Shown: positions 16,536-24,851 of the stretch, in pieces | Layout: every line of letters starts with the position of its first letter | How positions within the stretch are numbered: the first letter of the stretch is position 1 | Origin: Streptomyces coeruleorubidus | GTDB lineage: Bacteria; Actinomycetota; Actinomycetes; Streptomycetales; Streptomycetaceae | Direction of reading: 5' to 3' | Length of the DNA stretch: 64,000 bases | Assembly: GCF_028885415.1 (NCBI RefSeq) | Contig: NZ_CP118527.1 | Location: 1,240,001-1,304,000 of the forward strand | The notes under the pieces: generated by a model | Seen by the model: the letters and a program-made list of their open reading frames with translations, nothing else | What the model was told of the DNA's origin: nothing | Database searches by the model: none | Made by a program: the position numbers and the translations under genes

Positions 16536-17696
16536 GTGCACCCCACCCGCAAGGCGGCCGTGACGGCCACCGCTCTCCTGGCCTCGGCCACCATCACCCT
16601 CGCCACCGGCTGCGAGAGCGGTTCCACCACCGGCGGATCCGTCTCCGCCTCCGCCAGCGGTTCGTCCAGACCCGGCTGCCCCACCGCCCTCGCCGAGGCC
16701 AGGCGGGCCGTCAAGACGGCCGAGGACGTCAACGCCCCCTGGTCCGGGCCGACCAGCGGGCCCCGGGCCGTCCCCGACAAGACCATCGTCTACATCGCCC
16801 AGACCCTGACCAATCCCGGCGTGGCGGGCGTCGCCAAAGGCGTCCAGGAAGCCGCCGGCGTCATCGGCTGGCGCGTCCGCACCCTCAACGGCCAGGGCAC
16901 GCCCGCCGGAATCAAGGCCGCCTTCGCCGAGGCCCTGGCCCTCAAACCCGACGGCATCGTCATCGGCGGCTTCGATCCCACCTCCACCGCCGCACAGGTC
17001 GAGCAGGCGAACGCGGACGGCATCCCGCTGATCGGCTGGCACGCCGTCGCGGCTCCCGGACCCAGCGAGAACCCGAAGCTGTTCAGCAACATCACCACCA
17101 GGGTCGAGGAGGTCGCGAAGATCAGCGCCGATTGGATCATCGCCCGGTCCGACGGTCGCGCGGGCGTCGTCCTGTTCACCGACGCCTCGATCCCCTTCGC
17201 CAAGCGCAAGTCGGATCTGATCAAGAAGGAACTCGCCACCTGCTCCGGCGTCGAGCTGCTGAGCTACGAGAACGTCCCCATCCCGCAGGCGGGCAGCCTC
17301 ACCACCAAGAGGGTCTCCACCCTGGCCTCCCGCTTCGGCGACAGGTGGACCCATTCCGCCGCCATCAACGACCTGTACTTCGACCACGCGGGCCCCGCCC
17401 TGCGTGCCGCGGGCAGGCAGGGCGACGGCGCACCGTTCAACATCGGGGCCGGTGACGGCGACCCCTCGGCCTTCCAGCGCATCAACAGCAAGGAGTTCCA
17501 GGCCGCCACCGTGCCCGAACCGCTGTCCGAACAGGGCTGGCAGATCATCGACGAGTTCAACCGTTCCTTCGCCGGCAAGTCGGCCAGCGGATACGTCGCC
17601 CCCGTCCACGTCACCACCGCCGCCACCAGCGGCGGCGCACTGTCCTGGGACTCCGAGGGCTACCGCGAGGCCTACCGCAGGATCTGGGAGAAGTAG
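16536..17696 (+). CDS. orphan sugar-binding lipoprotein
   Basis: 386 residues. The signal peptide (KAAVTATALLASATITLATGC) ends at a lipobox cysteine near residue 26, followed by a Gly/Ser linker. The mature domain is a Peripla_BP_4 fold: KTIVYIAQTLTNPGVAGVAKGV, ALKPDGIVIGGFDP, IPLIGWHAV, GVVLFTDASIPFAKRKSD and a C-terminal QGWQIIDEFNR helix. No permease or ATPase gene is adjacent, so it either serves a transporter encoded elsewhere or is a sensor. The ligand is unknown. The mature protein is longer than the importer protein at 7922. Confidence 0.82.
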   Translation: MHPTRKAAVTATALLASATITLATGCESGSTTGGSVSASASGSSRPGCPTALAEARRAVKTAEDVNAPWSGPTSGPRAVPDKTIVYIAQTLTNPGVAGVAKGVQEAAGVIGWRVRTLNGQGTPAGIKAAFAEALALKPDGIVIGGFDPTSTAAQVEQANADGIPLIGWHAVAAPGPSENPKLFSNITTRVEEVAKISADWIIARSDGRAGVVLFTDASIPFAKRKSDLIKKELATCSGVELLSYENVPIPQAGSLTTKRVSTLASRFGDRWTHSAAINDLYFDHAGPALRAAGRQGDGAPFNIGAGDGDPSAFQRINSKEFQAATVPEPLSEQGWQIIDEFNRSFAGKSASGYVAPVHVTTAATSGGALSWDSEGYREAYRRIWEK

Positions 17697-17779
17697 ACAC
17701 GTAGCACACCGGCGACCGGCTGGACCCGTTCACCAGTGGGGCCGGCCGCGGTGGCACTGGGCATCCACCTGACCGACGT

Positions 17780-18190
17780 ACGATCCTGCGGCAGGGCACC
17801 AAGTCCCGCTCGCAGTACGACCTGGGCACCCAGAAGCTGAGCAACGACCGCAACGACCTGGGCATGGACCCCGGAAGCTCGTGCACGGCCTCAACTACGA
17901 CCGGCCCGGCACCGGCACCGGCACCGGCACCGAGCCCCTTGTGGGCAATGCCCGCGGCACGTACGCCTGCCCAGCCAACCGCTGACATCCGCTTCCGGGT
18001 CGAAGGCGGCGGCTCCACCATGACGGAGAGGGGGTGCGAGGTCACCGTACCGACCACCACCATGGGTTCGGTGACTGGTGCGCTGCCTACCCTCAACGAG
18101 CCTCTCGCGGCCACCGCCCTGATCGTGGGCATCGGCAGCGCCGTCCCACCCGCGGTCTGCCTCTGGCCGGCAACGCACCGCCCACGCTGA
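17780..18190 (+). pseudogene. eroded coding sequence
   Basis: Between the binding-protein gene and the tRNA, one frame from 17780 encodes about 30 protein-like residues (TILRQGTKSRSQYDLGTQ and LSNDRNDLGMD). After an apparent frameshift near 17870 another frame continues with RKLVHGLNYDRPGTG, crossing a short GGCACC repeat. No single frame spans the region and no ribosome site precedes it. I cannot name the parent family. It is best treated as the remains of a secreted-protein gene. Confidence 0.35.
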
Positions 18191-18242
18191 GGACGAGTAC
18201 CAGCACGTCGTGGTACGGGCCATCTGGAGGGCGCCGGCGTGG

Positions 18243-18318
18243 TGGCGGCGGGGGCAGGTCCTGAACCTGGGGACTGGGTTGTGAGCCCAGCGAGCTACCG
18301 AGGGTGCTCCTGCCCGCG
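18243..18318 (-). tRNA. initiator-like tRNA with anticodon CAC (possible tRNA pseudogene)
   Basis: Read on the minus strand, this 76-nt stretch folds as a tRNA derived from initiator tRNA-fMet. The D arm (GAGC/GCTC with TCGGTA) and anticodon arm CTGGG-CTCACAA-CCCAG match fMet tRNA except that CAT is CAC (18281-18283). Initiator hallmarks kept are the unpaired 1:72 position (C:C) and three G:C pairs at the base of the anticodon stem. It ends in CCA (18243-18245). Deviations are A at position 8, one extra D-loop base, C:C at 7:66 and 49:65, a short variable loop and discriminator G73. CAC would read GUG codons. It lies 41 bp after the carboxypeptidase stop on the same strand. It may be functional or decayed. 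Confidence 0.6.
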
Positions 18319-18359
18319 CCGGTATCACCAGCGTTCGTTCGAGTGCGCGTCAGCCCAGG

Positions 18360-19298
18360 TCAGTCCCTCTGTGCGCCCGTCGGCAGGGTGCGCAGCCGCA
18401 TGGTGCTCGCCGAGCTGGTGCCGAAGGCGTAGTCCAGCAACTTGGCGGCGTCTGTGTAGCGGTACTGGTCGTTGAGGAGCACGCCGATGACCGTCTTCTC
18501 GTTGCGGGTCGCGGCGAAGACGAGGCAGGGGCCGGACGGCGTGTTGGTGCCCGTCTTCACCCCGATCGCGCCGCTGTACGAGCCCAGCAGCTGGTTGGTG
18601 TTGTACCAGGTGTACGTGCGGGTGCCGCCGGTGCTCGTCGTCGCGTACTGCACGGTCTTCGGCTTCTTCACGATGCCCGCGAACGTCGAGTACTTCATCG
18701 CGCTGCGCGCGAGCTTGGCGAGGTCGCGCGGCGTCGTGTAGTTCGTGTTCTGCGTCGAGTTGCCGTCGAACGAGTCGAAGTGCGTGTTGGTCAGGCCGAG
18801 GGTGCCCGCCTTGGCGTTCATCTTGCTGATGAACGACTTGGTCCGCGCCGAGATGGTCGTACCGGTGCCGAAGGTGTCCGCGAGGGCCATCGCGGCATCG
18901 CAGCCGGACGGCAACAGCATCGCATGGAGCAACTGGCGGATGGAGACCTTGTCGCCGGTCTTGAGATCCGCGGTGCTCGCGCCCTTGGCCGTGACGTAGT
19001 CCCGGTAAGCCTGCTTGATGGTGACCTTCCGGTCGAGGTTCAGGTCGGGGGTGCTCAGCACGACGCGAGCCGTCATGATCTTGGTGGTGCTCGCCATGGG
19101 CCGCTTGGTGTCGGCGTACTTGCTGTAGAGCGTGGAGCCCGTCGCGCTGTTGAGCATGAACGCGCCCTTGGCGCTGACCGAGGGCGCGGTCGCCGCCTGC
19201 GCGGGCGCGGTCAGGGCGCCGCCCGCGAGCAGCGCGCCGGTGGCGCCGGCGACAGCTGCGGCTCTGCGGATACGTACGCCCTTGATGCCGGTTATCAC
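18360..19298 (-). CDS. D-alanyl-D-alanine carboxypeptidase (S11 family)
   Basis: 312 residues from GTG 19298 with GGAG 8 nt upstream; the signal peptide (RRAAAVAGATGALLAGGALTAPAQA) follows directly. Penicillin-binding motifs are SxxK = STTK (70-73, nucleophile Ser70) and KTG = KTG (248-250). The SxN motif reads SGC (131-133), so the usual Asn is Cys. The enzyme trims the terminal D-Ala from peptidoglycan stem peptides outside the membrane. A 25-residue Ala/Thr-rich linker precedes the catalytic domain and no C-terminal membrane anchor is seen, so it is probably secreted. Confidence 0.88.
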   Translation of the reverse strand: MITGIKGVRIRRAAAVAGATGALLAGGALTAPAQAATAPSVSAKGAFMLNSATGSTLYSKYADTKRPMASTTKIMTARVVLSTPDLNLDRKVTIKQAYRDYVTAKGASTADLKTGDKVSIRQLLHAMLLPSGCDAAMALADTFGTGTTISARTKSFISKMNAKAGTLGLTNTHFDSFDGNSTQNTNYTTPRDLAKLARSAMKYSTFAGIVKKPKTVQYATTSTGGTRTYTWYNTNQLLGSYSGAIGVKTGTNTPSGPCLVFAATRNEKTVIGVLLNDQYRYTDAAKLLDYAFGTSSASTMRLRTLPTGAQRD

Positions 19299-19611
19299 TA
19301 TGAACGCTCCGAGTGTGCCAAATGTCAGATGGCATGTGCGAAATGAAGCGGGGGGAGGCGCTAAGGAGACCCGCGGGGGACATCGAGGGTTGTACGGCGG
19401 GCGGAAGTAATTCCGGGCGACCTGCGAGCGGCCGCTGCGGCGGAGGCCACCCGGACCTGACAGGTCCGAACCCTGTAGACCGGGGCAAGTACAGATCAAA
19501 GATCCATTTGATTACGTAGAGGACCGGTCTGCTCCTGTCCGTCGGTATCCGAGGCATCCGGCACCGCATCGCCCGCAGGGGCATCGAAGCATCCGGTGCC
19601 GGTGCTCGCGG
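19299..19611. other. promoter region of the carboxypeptidase gene
   Basis: No gene is supported here. Two small symmetric elements are visible: GGACCTGACAGGTCC (19453-19467) and ATCAAA/TTTGAT arms (19495-19500 and 19507-19512). They could be operator sites but are short. The segment around 19495-19520 is AT-richer than its surroundings and is a likely promoter. Confidence 0.3.
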
Positions 19612-19651
19612 GGCTGGGCCGACGGCACATGTATGCGCCGTCGGCCCAGCC
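19612..19651 (-). terminator. hairpin terminator after the amidohydrolase gene
   Basis: A perfect 15-bp stem (19612-19626 with 19637-19651) with a 10-nt loop lies 27 bp beyond the amidohydrolase stop. Confidence 0.75.
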
Positions 19652-19677
19652 ACACTCCTCGCCTGCTGCTGTCTTGA

Positions 19678-20802
19678 TCAGAGGTTCAGCAGGTGTGTCG
19701 CGTTGCGGTGTGCGATGCGTTCGAGGTCGGCGCGGGACAGCGGCGCGGTGCGGAGGAACTCGACTGCCTCGGCGGTTGATTCGTAGGGGTAGTCGACGGC
19801 GAACAGCAGTCGGTCGGTGCCGATGGCGTGGACGGCTCCTAGGAGGGCCGCGTGGGAGAAGACGCCGCTGGTGGTCGCGTAGAGGTTGTGTCGCAGGTAG
19901 TGGGAGGGCAGGTGTCGTGGCCTGCTCTTGGGGTCGGCCTGGTGGTAGCGGCTGTCGAGCCGGGCCAGCTGGAAAGGCAGCAGCTCTCCCATGTGCCCCA
20001 GCGTCACCGAGGCCCCGGGGAACTCGTCGAACACTCCACCGTAGATCAGGCGAAGTGCGTGGGCGCCGACCTGCGCTGTCCATCCCCAGGACGGCCCGCT
20101 CAGCACGGGATGCCCCTGGAACACCCGCCACTGATCGGCGGGGAAGAGCGCGGGATGGAGGTAGAGCGTCACGCCGAGCCGTTCGAGCTCGGCCCACACC
20201 GGCCGGAACTGCGGCTCGTCCAGATAGTGACCCTGAACGTGGTCGTTGTGCAGGACCCCCTTGAGGCCCAGTTGCTCCACCGCCCGGCGCAGCTCCACCA
20301 CCGCGGCCTTCGGGTCCTGCAACGGCAGGGCGGCGAAGCCGGCGAACCGTGTCGGGTGGGCGGCGACCACTTCGGCCAGGCGGTCGTTGACCCGGCGGGC
20401 CGTGGCCACGGCCTCGGAGGGGTCCTCGATGGCCTCCACGCCGGGTGAGGTGAGCGACAGGACCTGCATGTCCACGCCATGCTCATCCATGTCCGCCAGC
20501 CGCAACTCCGTGAGGTCGGCGAGCCGGCGCCCCCACTCTTCCCCCCAGCCGGGAGGCATACGGGCCTCGCCCGGCCACGGGATCAGCTCCGGAACGGAGA
20601 ACGCCTCTTCGACTGCGATCACCTTCATGCCGCGCCCCGGGCGGCCGGCGGCGGTCCCGGCCGACGTGGAGGTGGCGGCCTGGGCGGCGGCGGGCGAGGC
20701 CGCGAGGGCTGCCGTGCCGGCGGTGGCACCGGCTGCGGCGGCCAGCAGACGCCGCCGCGAGGTGGCCGTGACGCGGGGGGATTCAGACGATCCTGTCGTC
20801 AT
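19678..20802 (-). CDS. Tat-exported amidohydrolase (amidohydrolase-2 / decarboxylase family)
   Basis: 374 residues from ATG 20802 (GGAAAGG 8 nt upstream; the ATG two codons earlier is too close to it). A twin-arginine signal SRRRLLAAAAGATAGTAALA ends in AQA. The catalytic part is an amidohydrolase-2 TIM barrel related to 2-amino-3-carboxymuconate semialdehyde and gamma-resorcylate decarboxylases: KVIAVEEAFSVPE at the first strand (Glu in place of the usual HxH start), GFAALPLQDPKAAV, GVLHNDHVQGHYLD, LYLHPALFP, GHMGELLPF and FAVDYPYES. It probably decarboxylates or hydrolyses an aromatic acid in the cell envelope. It is divergent from a MarR regulator across a double operator, so is likely induced by its substrate. 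Confidence 0.82.
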   Translation of the reverse strand: MTTGSSESPRVTATSRRRLLAAAAGATAGTAALAASPAAAQAATSTSAGTAAGRPGRGMKVIAVEEAFSVPELIPWPGEARMPPGWGEEWGRRLADLTELRLADMDEHGVDMQVLSLTSPGVEAIEDPSEAVATARRVNDRLAEVVAAHPTRFAGFAALPLQDPKAAVVELRRAVEQLGLKGVLHNDHVQGHYLDEPQFRPVWAELERLGVTLYLHPALFPADQWRVFQGHPVLSGPSWGWTAQVGAHALRLIYGGVFDEFPGASVTLGHMGELLPFQLARLDSRYHQADPKSRPRHLPSHYLRHNLYATTSGVFSHAALLGAVHAIGTDRLLFAVDYPYESTAEAVEFLRTAPLSRADLERIAHRNATHLLNL

Positions 20803-20869
20803 CGTCATGCCTTTCCATCGGTTCACGGGAATCAGGAGCATTGGGTCGCGAGGCAGGGACCCCGCGTCC

Positions 20870-20899
20870 ATTAGGTAACCTAATCGTAGGCTACCTAAT
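20870..20899. promoter_or_regulatory. double MarR-type operator
   Basis: ATTAGGTAACCTAAT (20870-20884) is a perfect odd palindrome. Next to it, CGTAGGCTACCTAAT (20885-20899) is a degenerate second copy in inverted orientation. The pair lies in the divergent region between the amidohydrolase and MarR genes, where a MarR dimer would repress both. Confidence 0.75.
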
Positions 20900-21004
20900 G
20901 AATGGGGTTCTCGGAAGCCCCGGTGATGTTGGGCACCAGACCTGACCGGCTTACGATCGGCAGACCGCGCCAAACCGACCGCCCCACCGTGAAAGCAGAA
21001 CCAC

Positions 21005-21481
21005 ATGCCCTCCTCCCCGCCTGAATCCGAGCCGCTCATCCGGCTGCTGTGGCGCGCACACAACTGGTTCCGAGCCGCCCTGACCACTGCGTTCGAGGCC
21101 CAGGAAGACGGGTCGGCCATCAGTGCGGCACACGTGACCCTGCTGAGTCAGCTCCCGTCAGAGGGGGCGAGCATCGCGGAGCTGGCTCGGCGTCTGGGCG
21201 TCAGCGCCCCGACTGCGCACCAGTGGGTCCATGAGCTTGTCGCCATGGGCGTGGTGACCGTCGAGAGCGATCCGCGGTCCGCCCGGTCGAAGCTCGTGCT
21301 CCTCTCGGCGGCCGGCGTCCGGCGCCGCGCTGAGACGATGCAGATACTGGCCGGGCTCGAAGCCGCGCTCGCCGGGCGCGTCGGCGCGGATACCGTCACC
21401 GCACTTCGGGCCGCACTGGAGGAACCATGGGGATCTCCGGAATCGGCGGTGGCGGAACTCCCCGGCCCTTCCACCCCGTAA
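21005..21481 (+). CDS. MarR-family transcriptional regulator
   Basis: 158 residues with the MarR winged helix: ISAAHVTLLSQLPSEGASIAELARRLGVSAPTAHQWVHELVAMGVVTVESDPRSARSKLVLLS shows the recognition helix followed by the DxR wing. The N-terminal LWRAHNWFRAALTTAF and the C-terminal helix form the dimer interface. It should bind the TTAGGT boxes upstream and respond to a small, probably aromatic, ligand of the neighbouring amidohydrolase. The ribosome site before ATG 21005 is weak. Confidence 0.88.
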   Translation: MPSSPPESEPLIRLLWRAHNWFRAALTTAFEAQEDGSAISAAHVTLLSQLPSEGASIAELARRLGVSAPTAHQWVHELVAMGVVTVESDPRSARSKLVLLSAAGVRRRAETMQILAGLEAALAGRVGADTVTALRAALEEPWGSPESAVAELPGPSTP

Positions 21482-21637
21482 CGCTGTTGGCTCCCGGGCG
21501 CAGTGGCCAGTCCCTCCCCGGGCAGCAGGCGCAGGGCCACGGCACGCGGGCCGCATGACTGGTCCGGCACGAACGAGCACGACAGCCAGGCCACGGAACG
21601 TCTGCGTAATCCCTGCCGACCCGCTCCCGCCGCGGTC

Positions 21638-21852
21638 CACGCCGACAAGGGTTACGACTACGACCACCCGCGTCGTTGGCCCCGCAAGCGCGACGTCACC
21701 CCGCAGGGACATGGAGTCCTCGAGCCTCCTGGGCCGCCGGTCAATGTCCTTAGAAGTCATGTCGTTTGGTGAGCCAGCGGAAGCAGACGAGGGCGCCCCG
21801 CTGGACGATCGAACGCACCACCTCCTGGCTGGCCGGATGCCGCCGGGCGCGG
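21638..21852 (+). pseudogene. remnant of an IS5-type DDE transposase
   Basis: Two fragments in different frames match the C-terminal part of IS5-family transposases. The first is HADKGYDYDHPRRWPRKRDVTP (21638-21703), and the second is APRWTIERTTSWLAGCRR (near 21793-21846). The second holds the conserved R..ER..SW catalytic Glu region. A frameshift and missing sequence separate them, and no N-terminal half or clear terminal repeats remain. Downstream to 21981 another protein-like frame (LRITAPARLADAGADLD) is of unknown origin. The rest of 21482-22208 has no supportable gene. Confidence 0.65.
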
Positions 21853-22208
21853 CTGGACCTGCTGCGCATCACCGCCCCGGCCCGCCTCGCCGACGCCGGT
21901 GCCGACCTGGACGCGGCCCGGGCCGCCGTCACGGACGGCGTGCTCGGCTACGCCCTGCTGACCGCAGTGAAGTCGCTCTGACAGCCCAGCGATCCACCCC
22001 CCGGTACGTAAGCGCTGCCGACATCCAGGACCAGGACGCCGGCGCGGCCTCCGACCCGATGAACGCCACCCGGTGGATCGGCGGCGCCGTCGGACTGGCC
22101 CCTCGCAGCCCTGTGCTCGGGCGTTGCCGTCCTGGTCTTCGCGCTGTCCCCCGCCCCGGCGTCCGGAGCCGGCAGCTCGATCTGACCACGCCGGCGACTG
22201 CGACCCTG

Positions 22209-22739
22209 TCAGCCGTCCGTTTCCGCTCCGATCAGGACGAATGCCATGGTGACCGGCCGGCCGCTGCGGTTGCGCCAGGCGTGGCGGGTGCCGTTCTGGA
22301 TCACGATGTCCCCTGATGACAGTGGGGTGCACCGGCCGTCGTCGAGTTCGAGGACGATCTCGCCCTGCAGCACGATGCCGTAATCCACGGTCGGCGTGGT
22401 GTGCATGCCGTCGGGCTCCATGAGGTCGGCGATACCCGGTGAGTCGGCCCGCTGTTCCTCGTCGAAGGTGACCGGGTCGAAGGCGGGGTCGGCCATCGCG
22501 GTGTCCGGCGGAAAGGTCAGGATGATGAACCGGGTGCCGCCGGGTGCCGGGAGCAGGCTGGTGACCTTCGCCGTTGGGTCCTCCCCTGTCCTGCCGACGT
22601 TGTCGCCGGGTTCGGTGGCCCACGGCAGGCGGGACACCCAGCCCGGCAGACTGGTGAAGTCCCGGCTGCGCGGGATCGGGCCGTCGCTGACGACGACCGA
22701 TCTGCCGTTCTCGTCGTGGCCGGTGACGACTCTGCGCAT
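22209..22739 (-). CDS. cupin-domain protein
   Basis: 176 residues from ATG 22739 with GGAGAG 6 nt upstream. The C-terminal two-thirds form a cupin barrel: TVDYGIVLQGEIVLELDDGRCTPLSSGDIVIQNGTRHAWRNRSGRPVTMAFVLIG. Motif 1 lacks the usual HxH (YG.V in its place), though the late His in GTRHAW is kept, so metal binding is uncertain. Related proteins accompany aromatic or hydroxyacid catabolism. It is the last gene of a leftward set with the kinase and dehydrogenase, 46 bp downstream of the kinase. Confidence 0.8.
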   Translation of the reverse strand: MRRVVTGHDENGRSVVVSDGPIPRSRDFTSLPGWVSRLPWATEPGDNVGRTGEDPTAKVTSLLPAPGGTRFIILTFPPDTAMADPAFDPVTFDEEQRADSPGIADLMEPDGMHTTPTVDYGIVLQGEIVLELDDGRCTPLSSGDIVIQNGTRHAWRNRSGRPVTMAFVLIGAETDG

Positions 22740-22785
22740 GTGTCTCTCCTCGTGCGGGTCGGCGGGGATCGTCGAATCGGTCGGG

Positions 22786-23850
22786 TCAGTCGGGCGGCAC
22801 ACTGCCGGGCCCGGCCGGGGCCGGCAGAGCGGCTTCCCAGGTCTCCAGGACATCGCCCACCGTGGGTGCGGGGGCCCGCAGCAAAGCAGTTGCCACGGTG
22901 CGCACGAGCATCCGGTGCCGGTCGTCCGTGAGGTACTCCACCGGGGACTTGCCGTCCACGCGCGCGAGCAGCAGCGCCGGCAGCAGTGTCGCGGCCCGTT
23001 CCTCAAGGGCGGGCCGGGGCTCCCAGTCGACGCACCGGACGTACTCCTGCGCCAGGACACGGGCCGATCGGAGGAGTTCGGCGCGGCGTCCTGGTACCAC
23101 CAGGCTCTTGAGGAGCAGATGGTTGACGCAGAAGGCCAGGTCGAAGGCGGGGTCTCCGTACCAGGCGCACTCGGCGTCCAGGAGCACGGGCCCGGACGGG
23201 CCGACGAGTATGTTCTTGGGGCTGACATCGCCATGGACCAGGGCCAGGTGGGTGGCGGCCGTGCGGTCGGCCAGACCCCGCAGGACATCGCCCAGACCGG
23301 GGTGTGCGGCGGCGGTGGCCAGCAGGTACGGCTCGATGCGCAGCGCGTGGAAGTTGTCGTCGGTGGCGAACTCCTGGGCGAGGGTGGCGTCCCCCGCACT
23401 CGCCGCGTGCAGGCTGCCGAGCAGTTCTCCGACGGCCGCCGCGGTCGCCGCCCGCACCTCGCCGCCCAGGAGCTGCGCCTTCCACACCGGGTACCGCTCG
23501 GGAGGCAGGTACGCCATCGCGAAGAGGCCGGCTTCGGGGTCGTGGGCCAGCAGGTCGGGCACGCTGTCCGGGCGGTGCCGGGAAGCGAACCGCATCCACG
23601 CCCATTCGTAGGCGTTGCGCGACACCGGTGCCTGCCAGTCGGCCGCGACCTTCAGCCTGGCCAAGGCGCGCTTCACGCAGAGGGACCGACCGGGCAGGTC
23701 CACCCGCCACAGGTCCGACGAGACGCCGCCGGCCAGCGGCGTCCAGTGAGCGGCTTCAGTCGGCTCCGCGATCCGCTGGTCGGTCAGGAAGTCCGTCAGC
23801 GCGGTGTCGGGCAGGGGGCCCGGGCCCACCTGCGCGGAGGTCGAGCTCAT
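22786..23850 (-). CDS. aminoglycoside-phosphotransferase-fold small-molecule kinase
   Basis: 354 residues of the APH/choline-kinase fold. The Brenner motif HGDVSPKNILV (206-216) holds the catalytic Asp208, and LLDAECAWYGDPAFDLA (223-239) holds the metal-binding Asp225. The N-terminal lobe has the phosphate loop LAGGVSSDLWRV and Lys60 in LCVKRA. The family phosphorylates hydroxyls on small molecules with ATP. Beside a 2-hydroxyacid dehydrogenase and in one inferred regulon with an enolase paralogue, a catabolic kinase is more likely than antibiotic resistance. The substrate is unknown. Its start overlaps the dehydrogenase stop by 4 bp. Confidence 0.82.
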   Translation of the reverse strand: MSSTSAQVGPGPLPDTALTDFLTDQRIAEPTEAAHWTPLAGGVSSDLWRVDLPGRSLCVKRALARLKVAADWQAPVSRNAYEWAWMRFASRHRPDSVPDLLAHDPEAGLFAMAYLPPERYPVWKAQLLGGEVRAATAAAVGELLGSLHAASAGDATLAQEFATDDNFHALRIEPYLLATAAAHPGLGDVLRGLADRTAATHLALVHGDVSPKNILVGPSGPVLLDAECAWYGDPAFDLAFCVNHLLLKSLVVPGRRAELLRSARVLAQEYVRCVDWEPRPALEERAATLLPALLLARVDGKSPVEYLTDDRHRMLVRTVATALLRAPAPTVGDVLETWEAALPAPAGPGSVPPD

Positions 23851-24851
23851 CGCTGGTCACCCGACCCGGCGGGCAGGCCACGGGGGCCGTTGCAGCCGTG
23901 GGCCGGGTTCTCGCCGGCCAGGATCCGTACGACTTCCTCGGCGGCTCGGCGGCGCAGTTCCGTGACCGACGCGTCGGAGGAGAAGGCGACGTGCGGGGTG
24001 AGCAGCGCCCCCGGCTGGGCCGACAGCCCGGCGGGCACATCCGGCTCGGTCTCCAGTACGTCGAAGGCGGCACCGTCCAGGTGCCCGCTGTCGAGGGCCT
24101 TGATCACCGCGTCGGTGTCGACCAGGCCGCCCCGGCTGACGTTGACGAGCAGGCCGCCCGGCTGCATGAGCGCCAGTTGTTCGCTTCCGATGATGTGGTG
24201 CGTGCCGGGGGTCAGCGGCACATGGAGGATCACCGCGTCACTGCCACGCAGGAGCTCCTCCAGGCCCACCATCTCCACCTCGGGGGTGTCCTTCGGCGCG
24301 TGCGGGTCGTGGGCCAGGATCCGGCAGCCGAACGCGCCGAGCTTGCGCGCCGTTGCGCGTCCGATCCGCCCGAATCCAACGATGCCGCAGGTCAGCGTCG
24401 ACAGCCGGCGCAGCCGTGCGCTCGCGGGGTCCCAGCGGCCCGCGCGGACCTCCCGGTCGAACACGGCCAGGCCCCGCGTCCAGGCCAGCACCATGCCGAC
24501 GGCATGGTCGGAGACCTCCTCGACGCAGTAGTCCGGCACGTTGGTGACCCACACGCCTCGCTCGGTGGCGGCATCGACGGCGATGTTGTCCAGGCCGACC
24601 CCGAGTCTCGCCACGATGCGAAGCTCCGGCGAGGCGTCGATCACGGCGGCGGAGACCGGCGCCCAGCAGGTCAGGATCCCGGCGGGCCGGTGCTCGGCGA
24701 CCAGTTCCTCGATCACCTCTGCGGAGGCGGGCTCGGCGGGGCCGGTCACCAGGATGTGGCCCGCCTGTTCGATGACCGATCGCTCGACGGAGTCGTCGGG
24801 CCAGGCGTAGTCGGTGAGCAGCACGGTGCCTGGGCGGCTCGGTGGTTTCAT
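23847..24851 (-). CDS. D-isomer-specific 2-hydroxyacid dehydrogenase
   Basis: 334 residues, about normal for the family (phosphoglycerate dehydrogenase/CtBP type). The Rossmann motif GFGRIGRATARKLGAFG is followed by the catalytic set: Arg in VNVSRGGLVDTDAVIKAL, Glu in AAFDVLETEPDVP and His in LLTPHVAFSSD. It interconverts a 2-keto acid and a D-2-hydroxy acid with NAD(P). It is first of a three-gene leftward operon with the kinase and cupin. A LacI-type box (25127-25140) lies about 275 bp upstream. Confidence 0.85.
   Translation of the reverse strand: MKPPSRPGTVLLTDYAWPDDSVERSVIEQAGHILVTGPAEPASAEVIEELVAEHRPAGILTCWAPVSAAVIDASPELRIVARLGVGLDNIAVDAATERGVWVTNVPDYCVEEVSDHAVGMVLAWTRGLAVFDREVRAGRWDPASARLRRLSTLTCGIVGFGRIGRATARKLGAFGCRILAHDPHAPKDTPEVEMVGLEELLRGSDAVILHVPLTPGTHHIIGSEQLALMQPGGLLVNVSRGGLVDTDAVIKALDSGHLDGAAFDVLETEPDVPAGLSAQPGALLTPHVAFSSDASVTELRRRAAEEVVRILAGENPAHGCNGPRGLPAGSGDQR

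Noticed and set aside
18281..18283. tRNA-His (GTG anticodon) read on the plus strand
   Set aside because: The anticodon arm is self-complementary on both strands, but only the minus strand gives the D arm, T arm and CCA in the correct order.
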